Shown here piece after piece: positions 24,671 through 32,233 of a stretch of DNA of 64,000 nucleotides; position 1 is the first letter of the stretch; each line of letters begins with the position of its first letter. The stretch is taken from positions 62,001 to 126,000 of the forward strand of contig LJCX01000028.1 in the NCBI GenBank assembly GCA_001298545.1, in the 5' to 3' direction. Origin of the DNA: Actinobacteria bacterium OV320. Its GTDB lineage: Bacteria; Actinomycetota; Actinomycetes; Streptomycetales; Streptomycetaceae. The notes below the pieces were generated by a model. The model saw nothing but the letters and a program-made list of their open reading frames with translations, had not been told where the DNA came from and made no database searches. A program made the position numbers and the translations under genes.

Positions 24671-25813
24671 TCAGACCTCCAGGAGGGTGTCGAAGGCGGG
24701 CGGCAGCCGCTTCCAGGCGGCCCGGCCGGCGGCGTACTCGGCGTCGGTGAGCAGGCAGGACTCCAGGAGGTGCGCCAGGCCGTCCCGGTCCAGGCCGGGG
24801 GACGTGAAGACCAGGTGCTGGCAGCAGTCGCCGTGCTCGGCGTGCCAGTCGAGCGCGGCGGCGGCGCGCCGCACCGGCGGGACCATGTCCCAGGCCGCGT
24901 CGGGCAGGGACGCGAGCCACGGACCGGCCGACTCCACGCACAGCGCTCCGCCGGCCGCGTCCCAGTGGAACAGGACATCGGGTTTGTCGGCGAGCCAGAA
25001 CCGGCCCCGGCTGCGGGCGGCCGCGCAGGTCAGGTCCTCCAGCGCCGCGTACAGCCGCTCCGGGTGGAACGGGCGGCGCCGGTGCCAGACGAAGGTGCTC
25101 ACCCCGTGCGCGTCGGCGTCGGCGGGCAGCAGCGCGCAGGCCGGGTGCTGGGCGGCGGCGGCCGACTCGACGTCGAAGCCGGCCAGCACCGCCCGGGCGA
25201 GAGCCGACCGCGCGTCCGCACGGCCGGCCGGCCCGATCCGGACCTGGCGGGCCGTCGGGTGCAGCTGCGCCAGCAGCTCGCGGTCCTCGTCGTCGGCCTC
25301 CTCCGAGTCGACGACGGCCAGCACGGGCGCGTACTCCAGCTGGCGCGCGAAGGTGTCGGCGACCGTGCGCCGGTCGGTGGCGGCCGCGGCGAGACCGCAC
25401 TCGGCGAGGTCGTCGCCGTTGCCGAGACAGGGCAGGAGCAGCGCCGGATCGACGGCGGTGACGACGCCGGTGACCGTGAGCCCGCCGGCCACGACCACCT
25501 CGGCCATGGCCTTGGGCTCGACGGAGTCCCACAGTTCGACGACCGCGAGACGCGTGCTGCCGTCGTCGGCGAGGCGGCGCAGCTCGGGGACGAGGTCCTC
25601 GCGCAGGGCGCAGCAGGCGCAGTCGTCGACCAGGGGCGTCTCGCCGGCGGCCAGGATGCCGGTGGCATCGCCGATCGTCCGTACGACCGTGCCCGCCCCG
25701 GCCGTCGAGAGGTCGTGGTGGAGCACGACGCTGCCCGGGACGTCGGCGAGCAGACGCGCGACCGTCGTCCGGCGGGCGTCGGCGTGCAGCCCGCCGACGA
25801 TCACGACCGACAT
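24671..25813 (-). CDS. CobW/COG0523 family protein with degenerate P-loop
   Basis: A 380-residue relative of the COG0523 metallochaperone GTPases (YciC/ZigA type), which are induced by zinc limitation and are thought to deliver metal. The CxCC metal motif is present as CACC (C65, C67, C68) and the C-terminal CobW_C-like half is intact. The expected GxxGxGKT P-loop reads GGLHADARRTT, lacking the GK pair, so GTP hydrolysis is doubtful. The start ATG at 25813 overlaps the spacing after rpmE (2 bp), showing an operon. The longer open frame upstream is the rpmE region in another frame. Confidence 0.85.
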   Translation of the reverse strand: MSVVIVGGLHADARRTTVARLLADVPGSVVLHHDLSTAGAGTVVRTIGDATGILAAGETPLVDDCACCALREDLVPELRRLADDGSTRLAVVELWDSVEPKAMAEVVVAGGLTVTGVVTAVDPALLLPCLGNGDDLAECGLAAAATDRRTVADTFARQLEYAPVLAVVDSEEADDEDRELLAQLHPTARQVRIGPAGRADARSALARAVLAGFDVESAAAAQHPACALLPADADAHGVSTFVWHRRRPFHPERLYAALEDLTCAAARSRGRFWLADKPDVLFHWDAAGGALCVESAGPWLASLPDAAWDMVPPVRRAAAALDWHAEHGDCCQHLVFTSPGLDRDGLAHLLESCLLTDAEYAAGRAAWKRLPPAFDTLLEV

Positions 25814-25815
25814 GT

Positions 25816-26079
25816 TCACGCCCTGCCCCGCTTCCCGAAGCGGCGCTCGAAGCGTTCGACCCGGCCGGCCGTGTCCAGGACGCGGGCGGTGCCGGTGTAG
25901 AAGGGGTGGCTGACGTAGGAGATCTCGACGTCGACGACGGGGTAGGTGTTGCCGTCCTCCCACTCGACGGTCTTCCCGGCCGTCGTGGCGGTCAGCGTCG
26001 AGCGGGTGAGGAAGGCGTGGTTCGCGGCGCGGTCACGGAAGACGACGGGACCGTAGGCCGGGTGGATTCCCTTGCGCAT
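25816..26079 (-). CDS. rpmE: 50S ribosomal protein L31, type B (zinc-free)
   Basis: An 87-residue type B L31: KGIHPAYGPVVFRD, then TYPVVDVEISYVSHPFYTGT and the basic end RVERFERRFGKR. It lacks the cysteines of type A L31. Type B replaces type A when Zur derepression occurs, releasing zinc-bound L31 from ribosomes. It sits between rpmG (9 bp upstream) and the COG0523 gene (2 bp downstream). Confidence 0.95.
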   Translation of the reverse strand: MRKGIHPAYGPVVFRDRAANHAFLTRSTLTATTAGKTVEWEDGNTYPVVDVEISYVSHPFYTGTARVLDTAGRVERFERRFGKRGRA

Positions 26080-26088
26080 GGCGGTGGT

Positions 26089-26253
26089 TCAGCGCTCCTC
26101 TCGGAAGTCGACGTGACGGCCGACGACGGGGTCGTACTTGCGCAGGGTCGTGCGGTCCGGGTCGTTGCGGCGGTTCTTGCGGGTCACGTAGGTGAAGCCC
26201 GTTCCCGCCGTGGACCGGAGCTTGATGACCGGGCGGAGTTCGTTGCGTGCCAT
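26089..26253 (-). CDS. rpmG: 50S ribosomal protein L33, zinc-free paralogue
   Basis: A 54-residue L33 beginning MARNELRPVIKLRSTAGTGF with the conserved YVTRKNRRNDPDR and LRKYDPVVGRHVDFRE. The four zinc-ribbon cysteines of standard L33 are absent. First gene of the minus-strand zinc-starvation operon, 14 bp from the Zur-type palindrome. Confidence 0.93.
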   Translation of the reverse strand: MARNELRPVIKLRSTAGTGFTYVTRKNRRNDPDRTTLRKYDPVVGRHVDFREER

Positions 26254-26266
26254 GCTGCTACCTTAC

Positions 26267-26287
26267 TGAAAATGAATTCCATTAGCA
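26267..26287. promoter_or_regulatory. Zur-type operator in the rpmG/rpmB divergent promoter
   Basis: Within the 74-bp gap between divergent rpmG and rpmB lies AATG-AATTC-CATT (26271-26283), flanked by TGAA and AGCA. The core palindrome and the TGAAAATG half resemble actinobacterial Zur boxes, and all six neighbouring genes are typical Zur targets. A single site could repress both directions. Binding is inferred. Confidence 0.8.
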
Positions 26288-26327
26288 CTACTGCCCCTGA
26301 CATCGACCCTGGAGAGGTACGTCACCC

Positions 26328-26564
26328 GTGTCCGCGCACTGCATGCTGACCGGCGCCCAGCCGGGCTTCGGCAACCGCATCTCCCACTCCCACCGGCGCA
26401 CTTCGCGCCGCTTCGACCCGAACATCCAGTCCAGGCGCTACTGGCTGCCGAGCGAGAACCGTCACGTACGGCTGCGGCTGAGCACCAAGGGCATCAAGAC
26501 CGTCGACACGATCGGCGTCGAGGCGGCCGTGGCGCGCATCCGCGCGCGGGGGGTGCGGATCTGA
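26328..26564 (+). CDS. rpmB: 50S ribosomal protein L28, zinc-free paralogue
   Basis: A 78-residue L28: CMLTGAQPGFGNRISHSHRRTSRRFDPNIQ followed by RRYWLPSENRHVRLRLSTKGIKTVD. Only one cysteine remains, so the zinc ribbon of the standard copy is absent. GTG start at 26328 with GGAGAGG upstream. Its TGA overlaps the ATG of rpsN, and it is divergent from rpmG across the Zur-type site. Confidence 0.95.
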   Translation: MSAHCMLTGAQPGFGNRISHSHRRTSRRFDPNIQSRRYWLPSENRHVRLRLSTKGIKTVDTIGVEAAVARIRARGVRI

Positions 26565-26869
26565 TGGCGAAGAAGAGCAAGATCGCGAAGAACGACAAGC
26601 GGCAGGAGACCGTCGCGCGGTACGCGGCGCGACGGGCCGAGCTGAAGGAGGTCGTCCGGCGGCCGGAGACGACGGACGCGGAACGTGAGGCGGCGCAGCG
26701 GGAGTTGCGCGCACAGCCGCGGGACGCGAGCGCGACGCGCGTACGCAACCGGGACCAGGTGGACGGGCGCCCGCGCGGGTACTTCCGGACGTTCGGGCTG
26801 TCCCGGGTGAGCTTGCGGGCGCAGGCCCATGCCGGACATCTGCCCGGGGTCCGGAAGTCGTCCTGGTAG
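26564..26869 (+). CDS. rpsN: 30S ribosomal protein S14, long zinc-free form
   Basis: A 101-residue S14 of the long, cysteine-free type: MAKKSKIAKNDKRQETVARY and the conserved RVRNRDQVDGRPRGYFRTFGLSRVSLR. The standard actinobacterial S14 is short and binds zinc. It is translationally coupled to rpmB through a one-base ATGA overlap and belongs to the zinc-starvation island. Confidence 0.95.
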   Translation: MAKKSKIAKNDKRQETVARYAARRAELKEVVRRPETTDAEREAAQRELRAQPRDASATRVRNRDQVDGRPRGYFRTFGLSRVSLRAQAHAGHLPGVRKSSW

Positions 26870-27011
26870 GCCACAGGCCACCCCCAGTGTTCTGCGGGGA
26901 CTTGCTGGTAGCTTGCTGCGGTCCCTTACCGGGCCGTACGGCCCCACGGTCCGTACGGTCCGCGGTCCGTGCGGTCGACCCGGTCGGCCGGCTACAGCTT
27001 GGGAGCTTGCA

Positions 27012-27533
27012 GTGACTTCGGCGATCTTCTCGCGGGGCGCGTCCCGTCGGCCGGTGCGGGCCGCGGCCGTTGCCGCGGCCGCCACGCTGGCGGGCGTACT
27101 CGTGCTGACGGGGTGCAGCGACGACGGGGGGTCCGACGACGGCTCCTCGGCGACGCCCACGACGGCGACCGGAGGCACGAGCGGTGCGACGGACTCCGCC
27201 TCGGCCTCCGTCTCCGCCTCGGGTGAACTGGAAGGCAGTTGGCTCGCCACGACGGACGGCAAGGCCGTCGCCCTGATCATCACCGGCAAGCAGGCCGCCC
27301 TCTTCGTGACCGGCGGGACCGTGTGCAGCGGGACCGCCGGCGAGGAGGCGGGCATGCAGATGATCCACCTCAAGTGCACCAGCGGGACGGACGACCGGAC
27401 GACCGGCATGGTCGACTCCGCCGACGCGAAGTCCCTGAAGGTCACCTGGTCGGGTGCGGTCGGCAAGGAGACGTTCGCCAAGGCGGAGGGCGGCCAGTGG
27501 CCGTCGGGGCTGCCGTCGCCCGGCCTCGGTTAG
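27012..27533 (+). CDS. Predicted lipoprotein of unknown function
   Basis: A 173-residue exported lipoprotein. A basic N-terminus (SRGASRRPVRAA) and hydrophobic stretch end in the lipobox LTGC at about residue 36, followed by a Gly/Ser/Thr-rich linker and a compact beta-rich domain (LEGSWLATTDGKAVALIITG, VCSGTAGEEAGMQMIHLKC) with a likely disulphide pair. GTG start at 27012 preceded by GGGAG. I do not recognise a family. The long frame upstream from 26829 is non-coding. Confidence 0.8.
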   Translation: MTSAIFSRGASRRPVRAAAVAAAATLAGVLVLTGCSDDGGSDDGSSATPTTATGGTSGATDSASASVSASGELEGSWLATTDGKAVALIITGKQAALFVTGGTVCSGTAGEEAGMQMIHLKCTSGTDDRTTGMVDSADAKSLKVTWSGAVGKETFAKAEGGQWPSGLPSPGLG

Positions 27534-27681
27534 TCCGCAAGCCCTCCCGGCTTCGCGGGGCGCGCGACGGCTCGAACGGGCCGGGTAGCGAAGCGGTCAC
27601 GAGAGCGGGGGCGCGCGACATGTGCACGCGCGCGTGCGTGATGATCCTTCGAGCACCGTCACGAAACCCTAGGGATCACTC

Positions 27682-28227
27682 ATGCGCGCCGTTCCCCTCA
27701 CCGTCACCGCTCTCGCCGCGGCCCTGCTCCTCACCGCCTGCGGCGGCGGGGACGACAGCGGCTCCGGCACCGACGAGAGCAAGGCCGCCGAATCGACCGC
27801 CTCCACCGGCGGCGCCTGTGCCGCCGACGACCTCGGCCAGGACGTCGGCCCCGTCAACGCCGCTCCCGCCGCCGGTGACAGCGGCAACGTCACCGTCACG
27901 CTCACCAACAAGGGTGCGGAGTGCACCCTGAACGGCTTCCCCACCGTCGAACTCGCCACCGACGACGGCTCCACGGCCGTCCCGAAGGACGAGGCCGCCG
28001 AGGCGCAGGCGCTGACCCTCCCGGCGCAGGGCACCGCCACCTTCACGATCACCTATGTGCGCGGCGAGGACGGCGGCGACCAGAGCCTCGCCGTCAAGAC
28101 GGTGAAGTACGGCCTGCCGGGCGGCTCGGCCGACCAGAGCTTCCCCTGGTCGTACGGCGATGTCGCCCTCAAGAGCGGAAAGGTGCCGGACGCGACGGTG
28201 AGCGCCTTCCAGCAGGCGGGCGACTGA
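27682..28227 (+). CDS. DUF4232 domain lipoprotein
   Basis: A 181-residue lipoprotein: signal MRAVPLTVTALAAALLLTAC with a lipobox at about 17-20, a Ser/Gly/Asp linker, and a DUF4232 domain with paired cysteines (GGACAADDL, GAECTLNGFPTVEL) and the AQGTATFTITY strand. DUF4232 proteins are secreted actinobacterial proteins of unknown function, often multi-copy. It follows another lipoprotein gene by about 150 bp. Confidence 0.9.
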   Translation: MRAVPLTVTALAAALLLTACGGGDDSGSGTDESKAAESTASTGGACAADDLGQDVGPVNAAPAAGDSGNVTVTLTNKGAECTLNGFPTVELATDDGSTAVPKDEAAEAQALTLPAQGTATFTITYVRGEDGGDQSLAVKTVKYGLPGGSADQSFPWSYGDVALKSGKVPDATVSAFQQAGD

Positions 28228-28257
28228 TCCACCGGGTACCGGCCCCCGACCGCGGAG

Positions 28258-29463
28258 TCACGGCAGTCGGGGCCGGGACCGCATCCTGGCCCGGTCCGCC
28301 GCGTCGGCGCCCTCGGTCCAGCCCGCCTCGTCGGTGACTCCGCGCAGGCGGGTGGAGACGGTCTTCGGGAACATCCGGTCCGTCGCGGCGGTGACCGCGA
28401 CCTCACGGGAGGCGAGCACCGGCAGCAGTTCCTCGGTCACCTGGGTCTCGGTGGCGGCGGTGACCTCGCCCAGGCGGGTGCCGATGCGGTGGGCGTAGGC
28501 GGCGAGGAAGGACTGCCGGAAGGTCTTGGTCCGCCTGCGGCCGCCGGCCCGCTGGGCCGCCTCCGCCTTCGCCATCGCCGACTGCGCCTGCACCAGCAGC
28601 GAGGTGTAGAGCAGCTCCACCACCTCCAGATCGGCCTCGAAGCCGACGACCGTGGAGAAGGCGAAGGGTTCGTTCCACACCGCCCGGCAGTGGTTCGCGT
28701 CGGCGACCGCGTTCAGCAGCACCGCCTTCGCCTGCTCGTACGGCGGCTCGACGCCGATCCGGCAGGCACCCGGCGCGTCCGGGGCCGGCGCCTGGGCGTC
28801 GAGCAGCGCCTCGTCGACGCTGTGCCGGGCCATCAGCTCCTGCGCCTTCGCCGTGAGCGCCTCCGCCTCCTGCGGAAACCCGGTCGCCTCGGCCTTGGCG
28901 AGCAGCGCGCGGATGCGGGTGAGCATGCGGGAGTGCGAGCCCGGGCGGGACTGCCGGTGCGGTTCGGATTCCTGGAGGGGTTCGAGGGCGGGCAGGCGCA
29001 GCAGCAGGCGGTAGAGCTCCAGGACCGTGGTGGCGTACGAGAAACGGTCGGTGGCGGGCGCGGGCGGAGTGTCGTCGGACAGCTCCGCCAGCTGGGCAGC
29101 CCAGCGCCGTCCGCGCGCCCGGTCGTCACGCGCCTGCGCGCGTATCAGCTCCGTCACCAGGCCGACGTGGACGTCGTCCAGCTCGCGCCGTACGAACCGT
29201 ACGAGGTCGGCGGGCTGCCAGCCCCGCCGCCAGGCCGCCGCCACGAACTCCTCGCCCCGCCGGGCCAGTTCGGCGTCCGCCGCGCGGTCGGCGGCGAGGA
29301 GCGAGGCGCCGGTGTCGAGGGTGGCGTCGGCGGTGTCGTAGAGCGCGGCCCCGAAGGCGCGTTCGACGGTGCCGGACGGGCCGCCGGGCGGGTCGCCGGC
29401 CGGGTCGCCGGGCCGACCGCCGGACCGGTCGTCGCTCGGGGTGCTGTGGTGGGTGCTGCTCAC
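28258..29463 (-). CDS. DUF2786 domain protein
   Basis: About 401 residues from a GTG at 29463 (the open frame extends to 29526). The DUF2786 signature is clear: RIRALLAKAEATGFPQEAEA followed by LTAKAQELMARHSVDEALL, and then a domain with VGFEADLEVVELLYTSLLVQA and RRTKTFRQSFLAAYAHRIG, often annotated DUF7168-like. The N-terminal ~120 residues form another helical region. The function is unknown; members occur in phages and actinobacteria. It is divergent from the HTH/Clp-N gene. Confidence 0.83.
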   Translation of the reverse strand: MSSTHHSTPSDDRSGGRPGDPAGDPPGGPSGTVERAFGAALYDTADATLDTGASLLAADRAADAELARRGEEFVAAAWRRGWQPADLVRFVRRELDDVHVGLVTELIRAQARDDRARGRRWAAQLAELSDDTPPAPATDRFSYATTVLELYRLLLRLPALEPLQESEPHRQSRPGSHSRMLTRIRALLAKAEATGFPQEAEALTAKAQELMARHSVDEALLDAQAPAPDAPGACRIGVEPPYEQAKAVLLNAVADANHCRAVWNEPFAFSTVVGFEADLEVVELLYTSLLVQAQSAMAKAEAAQRAGGRRRTKTFRQSFLAAYAHRIGTRLGEVTAATETQVTEELLPVLASREVAVTAATDRMFPKTVSTRLRGVTDEAGWTEGADAADRARMRSRPRLP

Positions 29464-29506
29464 CGGTCGATCGTGCCATGGAGCCCGGTGCCGACGCCCA
29501 CGGGAG

Positions 29507-29553
29507 TGACAACCTCGGGTTGACACCCTCCCACTGTCAACCTACGGTTGACA
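29507..29553 (+). promoter_or_regulatory. Leaderless promoter with two overlapping operators
   Basis: A perfect -35 TTGACA (29520-29525), a 17-bp spacer and -10 TACGGT (29543-29548) put the transcript start at or next to the ATG at 29555, so the mRNA is probably leaderless; no ribosome site exists. Two palindromes lie over it: 29535-29553 reads TGTCAACCTACGGTTGACA (perfect), and 29507-29525 has the same arms with one mismatch. Their centres are 28 bp apart. Confidence 0.8.
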
Positions 29554-29554
29554 C

Positions 29555-30331
29555 ATGACGTCTCCACGACCCGGCACCACCTCGTCCGTCCGTCTCGACG
29601 ACCTCATCGACGCCATCAAGAAGGTCCACAACGAGCCGCTCGACCAGCTCCAGGACGCCGTCATCGCCGCCGACCACCTGGGCGACGTGGCGGACCATCT
29701 CATCGGCCACTTCGTCGACCAGGCCCGCCGCTCGGGTGCCTCCTGGACCGACATCGGCCGGAGCATGGGCGTCACCCGGCAGGCCGCCCAGAAGCGGTTC
29801 GTGCCGAAGGAGTCGGCCGACCTCGACGCGAGCCAGGGCTTCACCCGCTACACCCCCCGCGCGCGGAACGTGGTCATGGCCGCGCACAACGCGTCCAAGA
29901 CCGCCGGCAACGCCGAGGGGCTGCCCGCGCACCTCGTCCTCGGCCTGCTCGCCGAGCCGGAGGCCGTCGCGGCGAAGGCGATGATCGAGCAGGGCGTCTC
30001 CCTGGACGCGGTCCGCGAGGCCGCGACCGCCGCGCTCCCGCCCGCCGTGGCGGAGGCGCCCGAGCTGGTCCCCTACGGGCCGGACGCCAAGAAGGTCCTG
30101 GAGCTCACCTTCCGCGAGGCGCTCCGCCTCGGCCACAACTACATCGGCACCGAGCACATCCTGCTGGCGCTGCTGGAGTTCGAGAACGGCGAGGGCGTCC
30201 TCAGCGGCCTCGGCGTCGACAAGCCCGGCACCGAACGGTATGTCGCGAAGGTTCTGGCCACGATCTCGGTGCAGCAGGGGCAAGAGCCGGGGCAGGAGCC
30301 GGAACAGGAGCGGGGACAAGGGCAGGAGTAG
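29555..30331 (+). CDS. HTH and Clp N-domain protein
   Basis: A 258-residue protein joining a helix-turn-helix segment (ASWTDIGRSMGVTRQAAQKRF at 62-82) to a ClpA/ClpC N-terminal-like double repeat (about 95-235: YTPRARNVVMAAHNASKTAG, HLVLGLLAEPEAVA, GHNYIGTEHILLALLEFENG). There is no AAA+ module. It ends in a Gln/Glu/Pro/Gly tail. Clp-N domains bind adaptors or substrates, so it may be a transcription factor that senses or delivers clients. The palindromes overlapping its promoter suggest autoregulation. Confidence 0.88.
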   Translation: MTSPRPGTTSSVRLDDLIDAIKKVHNEPLDQLQDAVIAADHLGDVADHLIGHFVDQARRSGASWTDIGRSMGVTRQAAQKRFVPKESADLDASQGFTRYTPRARNVVMAAHNASKTAGNAEGLPAHLVLGLLAEPEAVAAKAMIEQGVSLDAVREAATAALPPAVAEAPELVPYGPDAKKVLELTFREALRLGHNYIGTEHILLALLEFENGEGVLSGLGVDKPGTERYVAKVLATISVQQGQEPGQEPEQERGQGQE

Positions 30332-30454
30332 CCGTCAGGGGCAGGAGCAACGGTCAGAGGCAGACACGGCCGTCAGGGGCTGGAGCAACGGTCCGGGCCA
30401 GGGTCAGGACCTGCGGTCCGGGGCGTTGTCAGACCCTCCTGCCACACTCACAGC

Positions 30455-32203
30455 ATGGCCGACCGGTGGGCACTCGCTCCGGCCGAGGACGGTGGCGTGG
30501 AACTCGCCCCCCTCGGTCCCGGCGGGCTGCCCACCGGCCCGGTGCTGCGGGAGGCGGACCTGGCGCGGGCCGTGCGCGACCGGCCCGACGTCACCCGGTG
30601 GGTCTGGCGCTCCACGGCCGAGGTGTATCCACGTCTGCTCGCCACGGGGGTGCGAGTAGAGCGGTGCTACGACGTCGAGGACGCCGAGACCCTCCTCCTG
30701 GGTCACGAGGGGCGCTCCGGAGAGCCCCGCTCGGCGGCCGCCGCGCTGGCCCGGCTGCGCGGCGGCCCCGTACCGCCGGACCCGCCGCAGCGCTCCGCCG
30801 CACCCGGCGCGCAGTCCTCCCTGTTCGAGGCGCAGGACACCGCCGTCCGGCTGCCGCTCGAAGACCTGCTCGCCGTCTACGCCGAGCAGCAGCGGCGCCA
30901 CGAGCTGGCCGAACACCCGGCGCGGATGCGGCTGCTGACGGCGGCCGAATCGGCGGGGATGCTGGTGGCCGCCGAGATGAACCGGGCCGGGCTGCCGTGG
31001 AGCGCGGAGGTGCACCGCGCGGTCCTGCACGACCTGCTCGGCGAGCGGTACGCGGGCGGGGGCGAGACCAGGCGACTGGCCGAGCTGGCCGACGAGGTCT
31101 CGGCCGCCTTCGGGCGCCGGGTCCGCCCCGACCTGCCCGCCGATGTGGTCAAGGCCTTCGCGCAGGCCGGCATCCGGATCAAGTCGACCCGGCGCTGGGA
31201 GATCGAGTCCCTCGACCACCCGGCCGTGAAGCCGCTGATCGAATACAAGAAGCTGTACCGCATCTGGGTGGCTCACGGGTGGTCCTGGCTCCAGGACTGG
31301 GTGCGGGACGGGCGGTTCCGGCCGGAGTTCCTCGCGCACGGCACGGTCACCGGGCGCTGGGTGACCAACGGCGGCGGCGCCCTCCAGATCCCCAAGGTCA
31401 TCCGGCGGGCGGTGGTCGCCGACCCGGGCTGGCGGCTCGTCGTCGCCGACGCCGACCAGATGGAGCCGCGCGTGCTGGCGGCGATCTCCCGCGATCCCGG
31501 GCTGATGGAGGTCGCCGGCCGGGAGAGCGACCTCTACCAGGCCGTCTCCGACCGCGCCTTCTCCGGCGACCGCGCCCAGGCGAAACTCGCCGTCCTCGGC
31601 GCGGTCTACGGCCAGACCTCCGGGGACGGGCTGAAGAATCTCGCCGCACTGCGCCGCCGCTTCCCGCGCGCGGTGGCGTACGTCGACGAGGCGGCGCGGG
31701 CCGGTGAGGAGGGACGGCTCGTGCGGACCTGGCTCGGCCGGACCTGCCCTCCGGCGAGCGGGGCGGGGGACGAGGGTACGGAGGAGGCCGGCATCCCCGT
31801 CGACTCCGCCGCCCTCGGCGGTTCCGGCAGCCCTGCCGGTCCCGGTGGTCCTGGCGGAGACGACGACGCCGCCGGCGACCGGCAGTGGGTGCCGGGGTAC
31901 GCCTCGACCAACGCACGCGCGCGTGGCCGGTTCGCCCGCAACTTCGTCGTCCAGGGCAGCGCCGCCGACTGGGCGCTGCTGCTGCTCGCCGCGCTCCGGC
32001 AGGCCTGTGCGGGGATGGCGGCCGAACTGGTCTTCTTCCAGCACGACGAGGTGATCGTGCACTGTCCGCAGGAGGAGGCCGAGACGGTCGTCGCCGCGAT
32101 CCGTGAGGCGTCCGACCTGGCCGGGCGGCTGACCTTCGGGGAGACACCGGTGCGGTTTCCGTTCACCACGGCGGTGGTGGAGTGCTACGCCGACGCGAAG
32201 TGA
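30455..32203 (+). CDS. Family A DNA polymerase (exonuclease/polymerase type)
   Basis: A 582-residue protein carrying family A polymerase motifs: motif A VVADADQMEPRVLA, motif B RAQAKLAVLGAVYGQTSGDG and motif C FFQHDEVIVHCP with the catalytic HDE. The N-terminal ~170 residues correspond to a degenerate 3'-5' exonuclease-like region. Actinobacteria carry this short PolA relative in addition to PolI and its role is presumed to be repair. Motif A is DADQMEPR rather than DYSQIELR. A Gly/Ala/Pro-rich insert of about 50 residues lies between motifs B and C. Confidence 0.88.
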   Translation: MADRWALAPAEDGGVELAPLGPGGLPTGPVLREADLARAVRDRPDVTRWVWRSTAEVYPRLLATGVRVERCYDVEDAETLLLGHEGRSGEPRSAAAALARLRGGPVPPDPPQRSAAPGAQSSLFEAQDTAVRLPLEDLLAVYAEQQRRHELAEHPARMRLLTAAESAGMLVAAEMNRAGLPWSAEVHRAVLHDLLGERYAGGGETRRLAELADEVSAAFGRRVRPDLPADVVKAFAQAGIRIKSTRRWEIESLDHPAVKPLIEYKKLYRIWVAHGWSWLQDWVRDGRFRPEFLAHGTVTGRWVTNGGGALQIPKVIRRAVVADPGWRLVVADADQMEPRVLAAISRDPGLMEVAGRESDLYQAVSDRAFSGDRAQAKLAVLGAVYGQTSGDGLKNLAALRRRFPRAVAYVDEAARAGEEGRLVRTWLGRTCPPASGAGDEGTEEAGIPVDSAALGGSGSPAGPGGPGGDDDAAGDRQWVPGYASTNARARGRFARNFVVQGSAADWALLLLAALRQACAGMAAELVFFQHDEVIVHCPQEEAETVVAAIREASDLAGRLTFGETPVRFPFTTAVVECYADAK

Positions 32204-32233
32204 CCGGCTCGGTCGGGTGAGGTCTCTTTCGGA

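Noticed and set aside
24303..25532. Long minus-strand frame over rpsR and the COG0523 gene
   Set aside because: It is a shadow of the COG0523 gene in another frame with Arg/Gly-rich content and no motifs.
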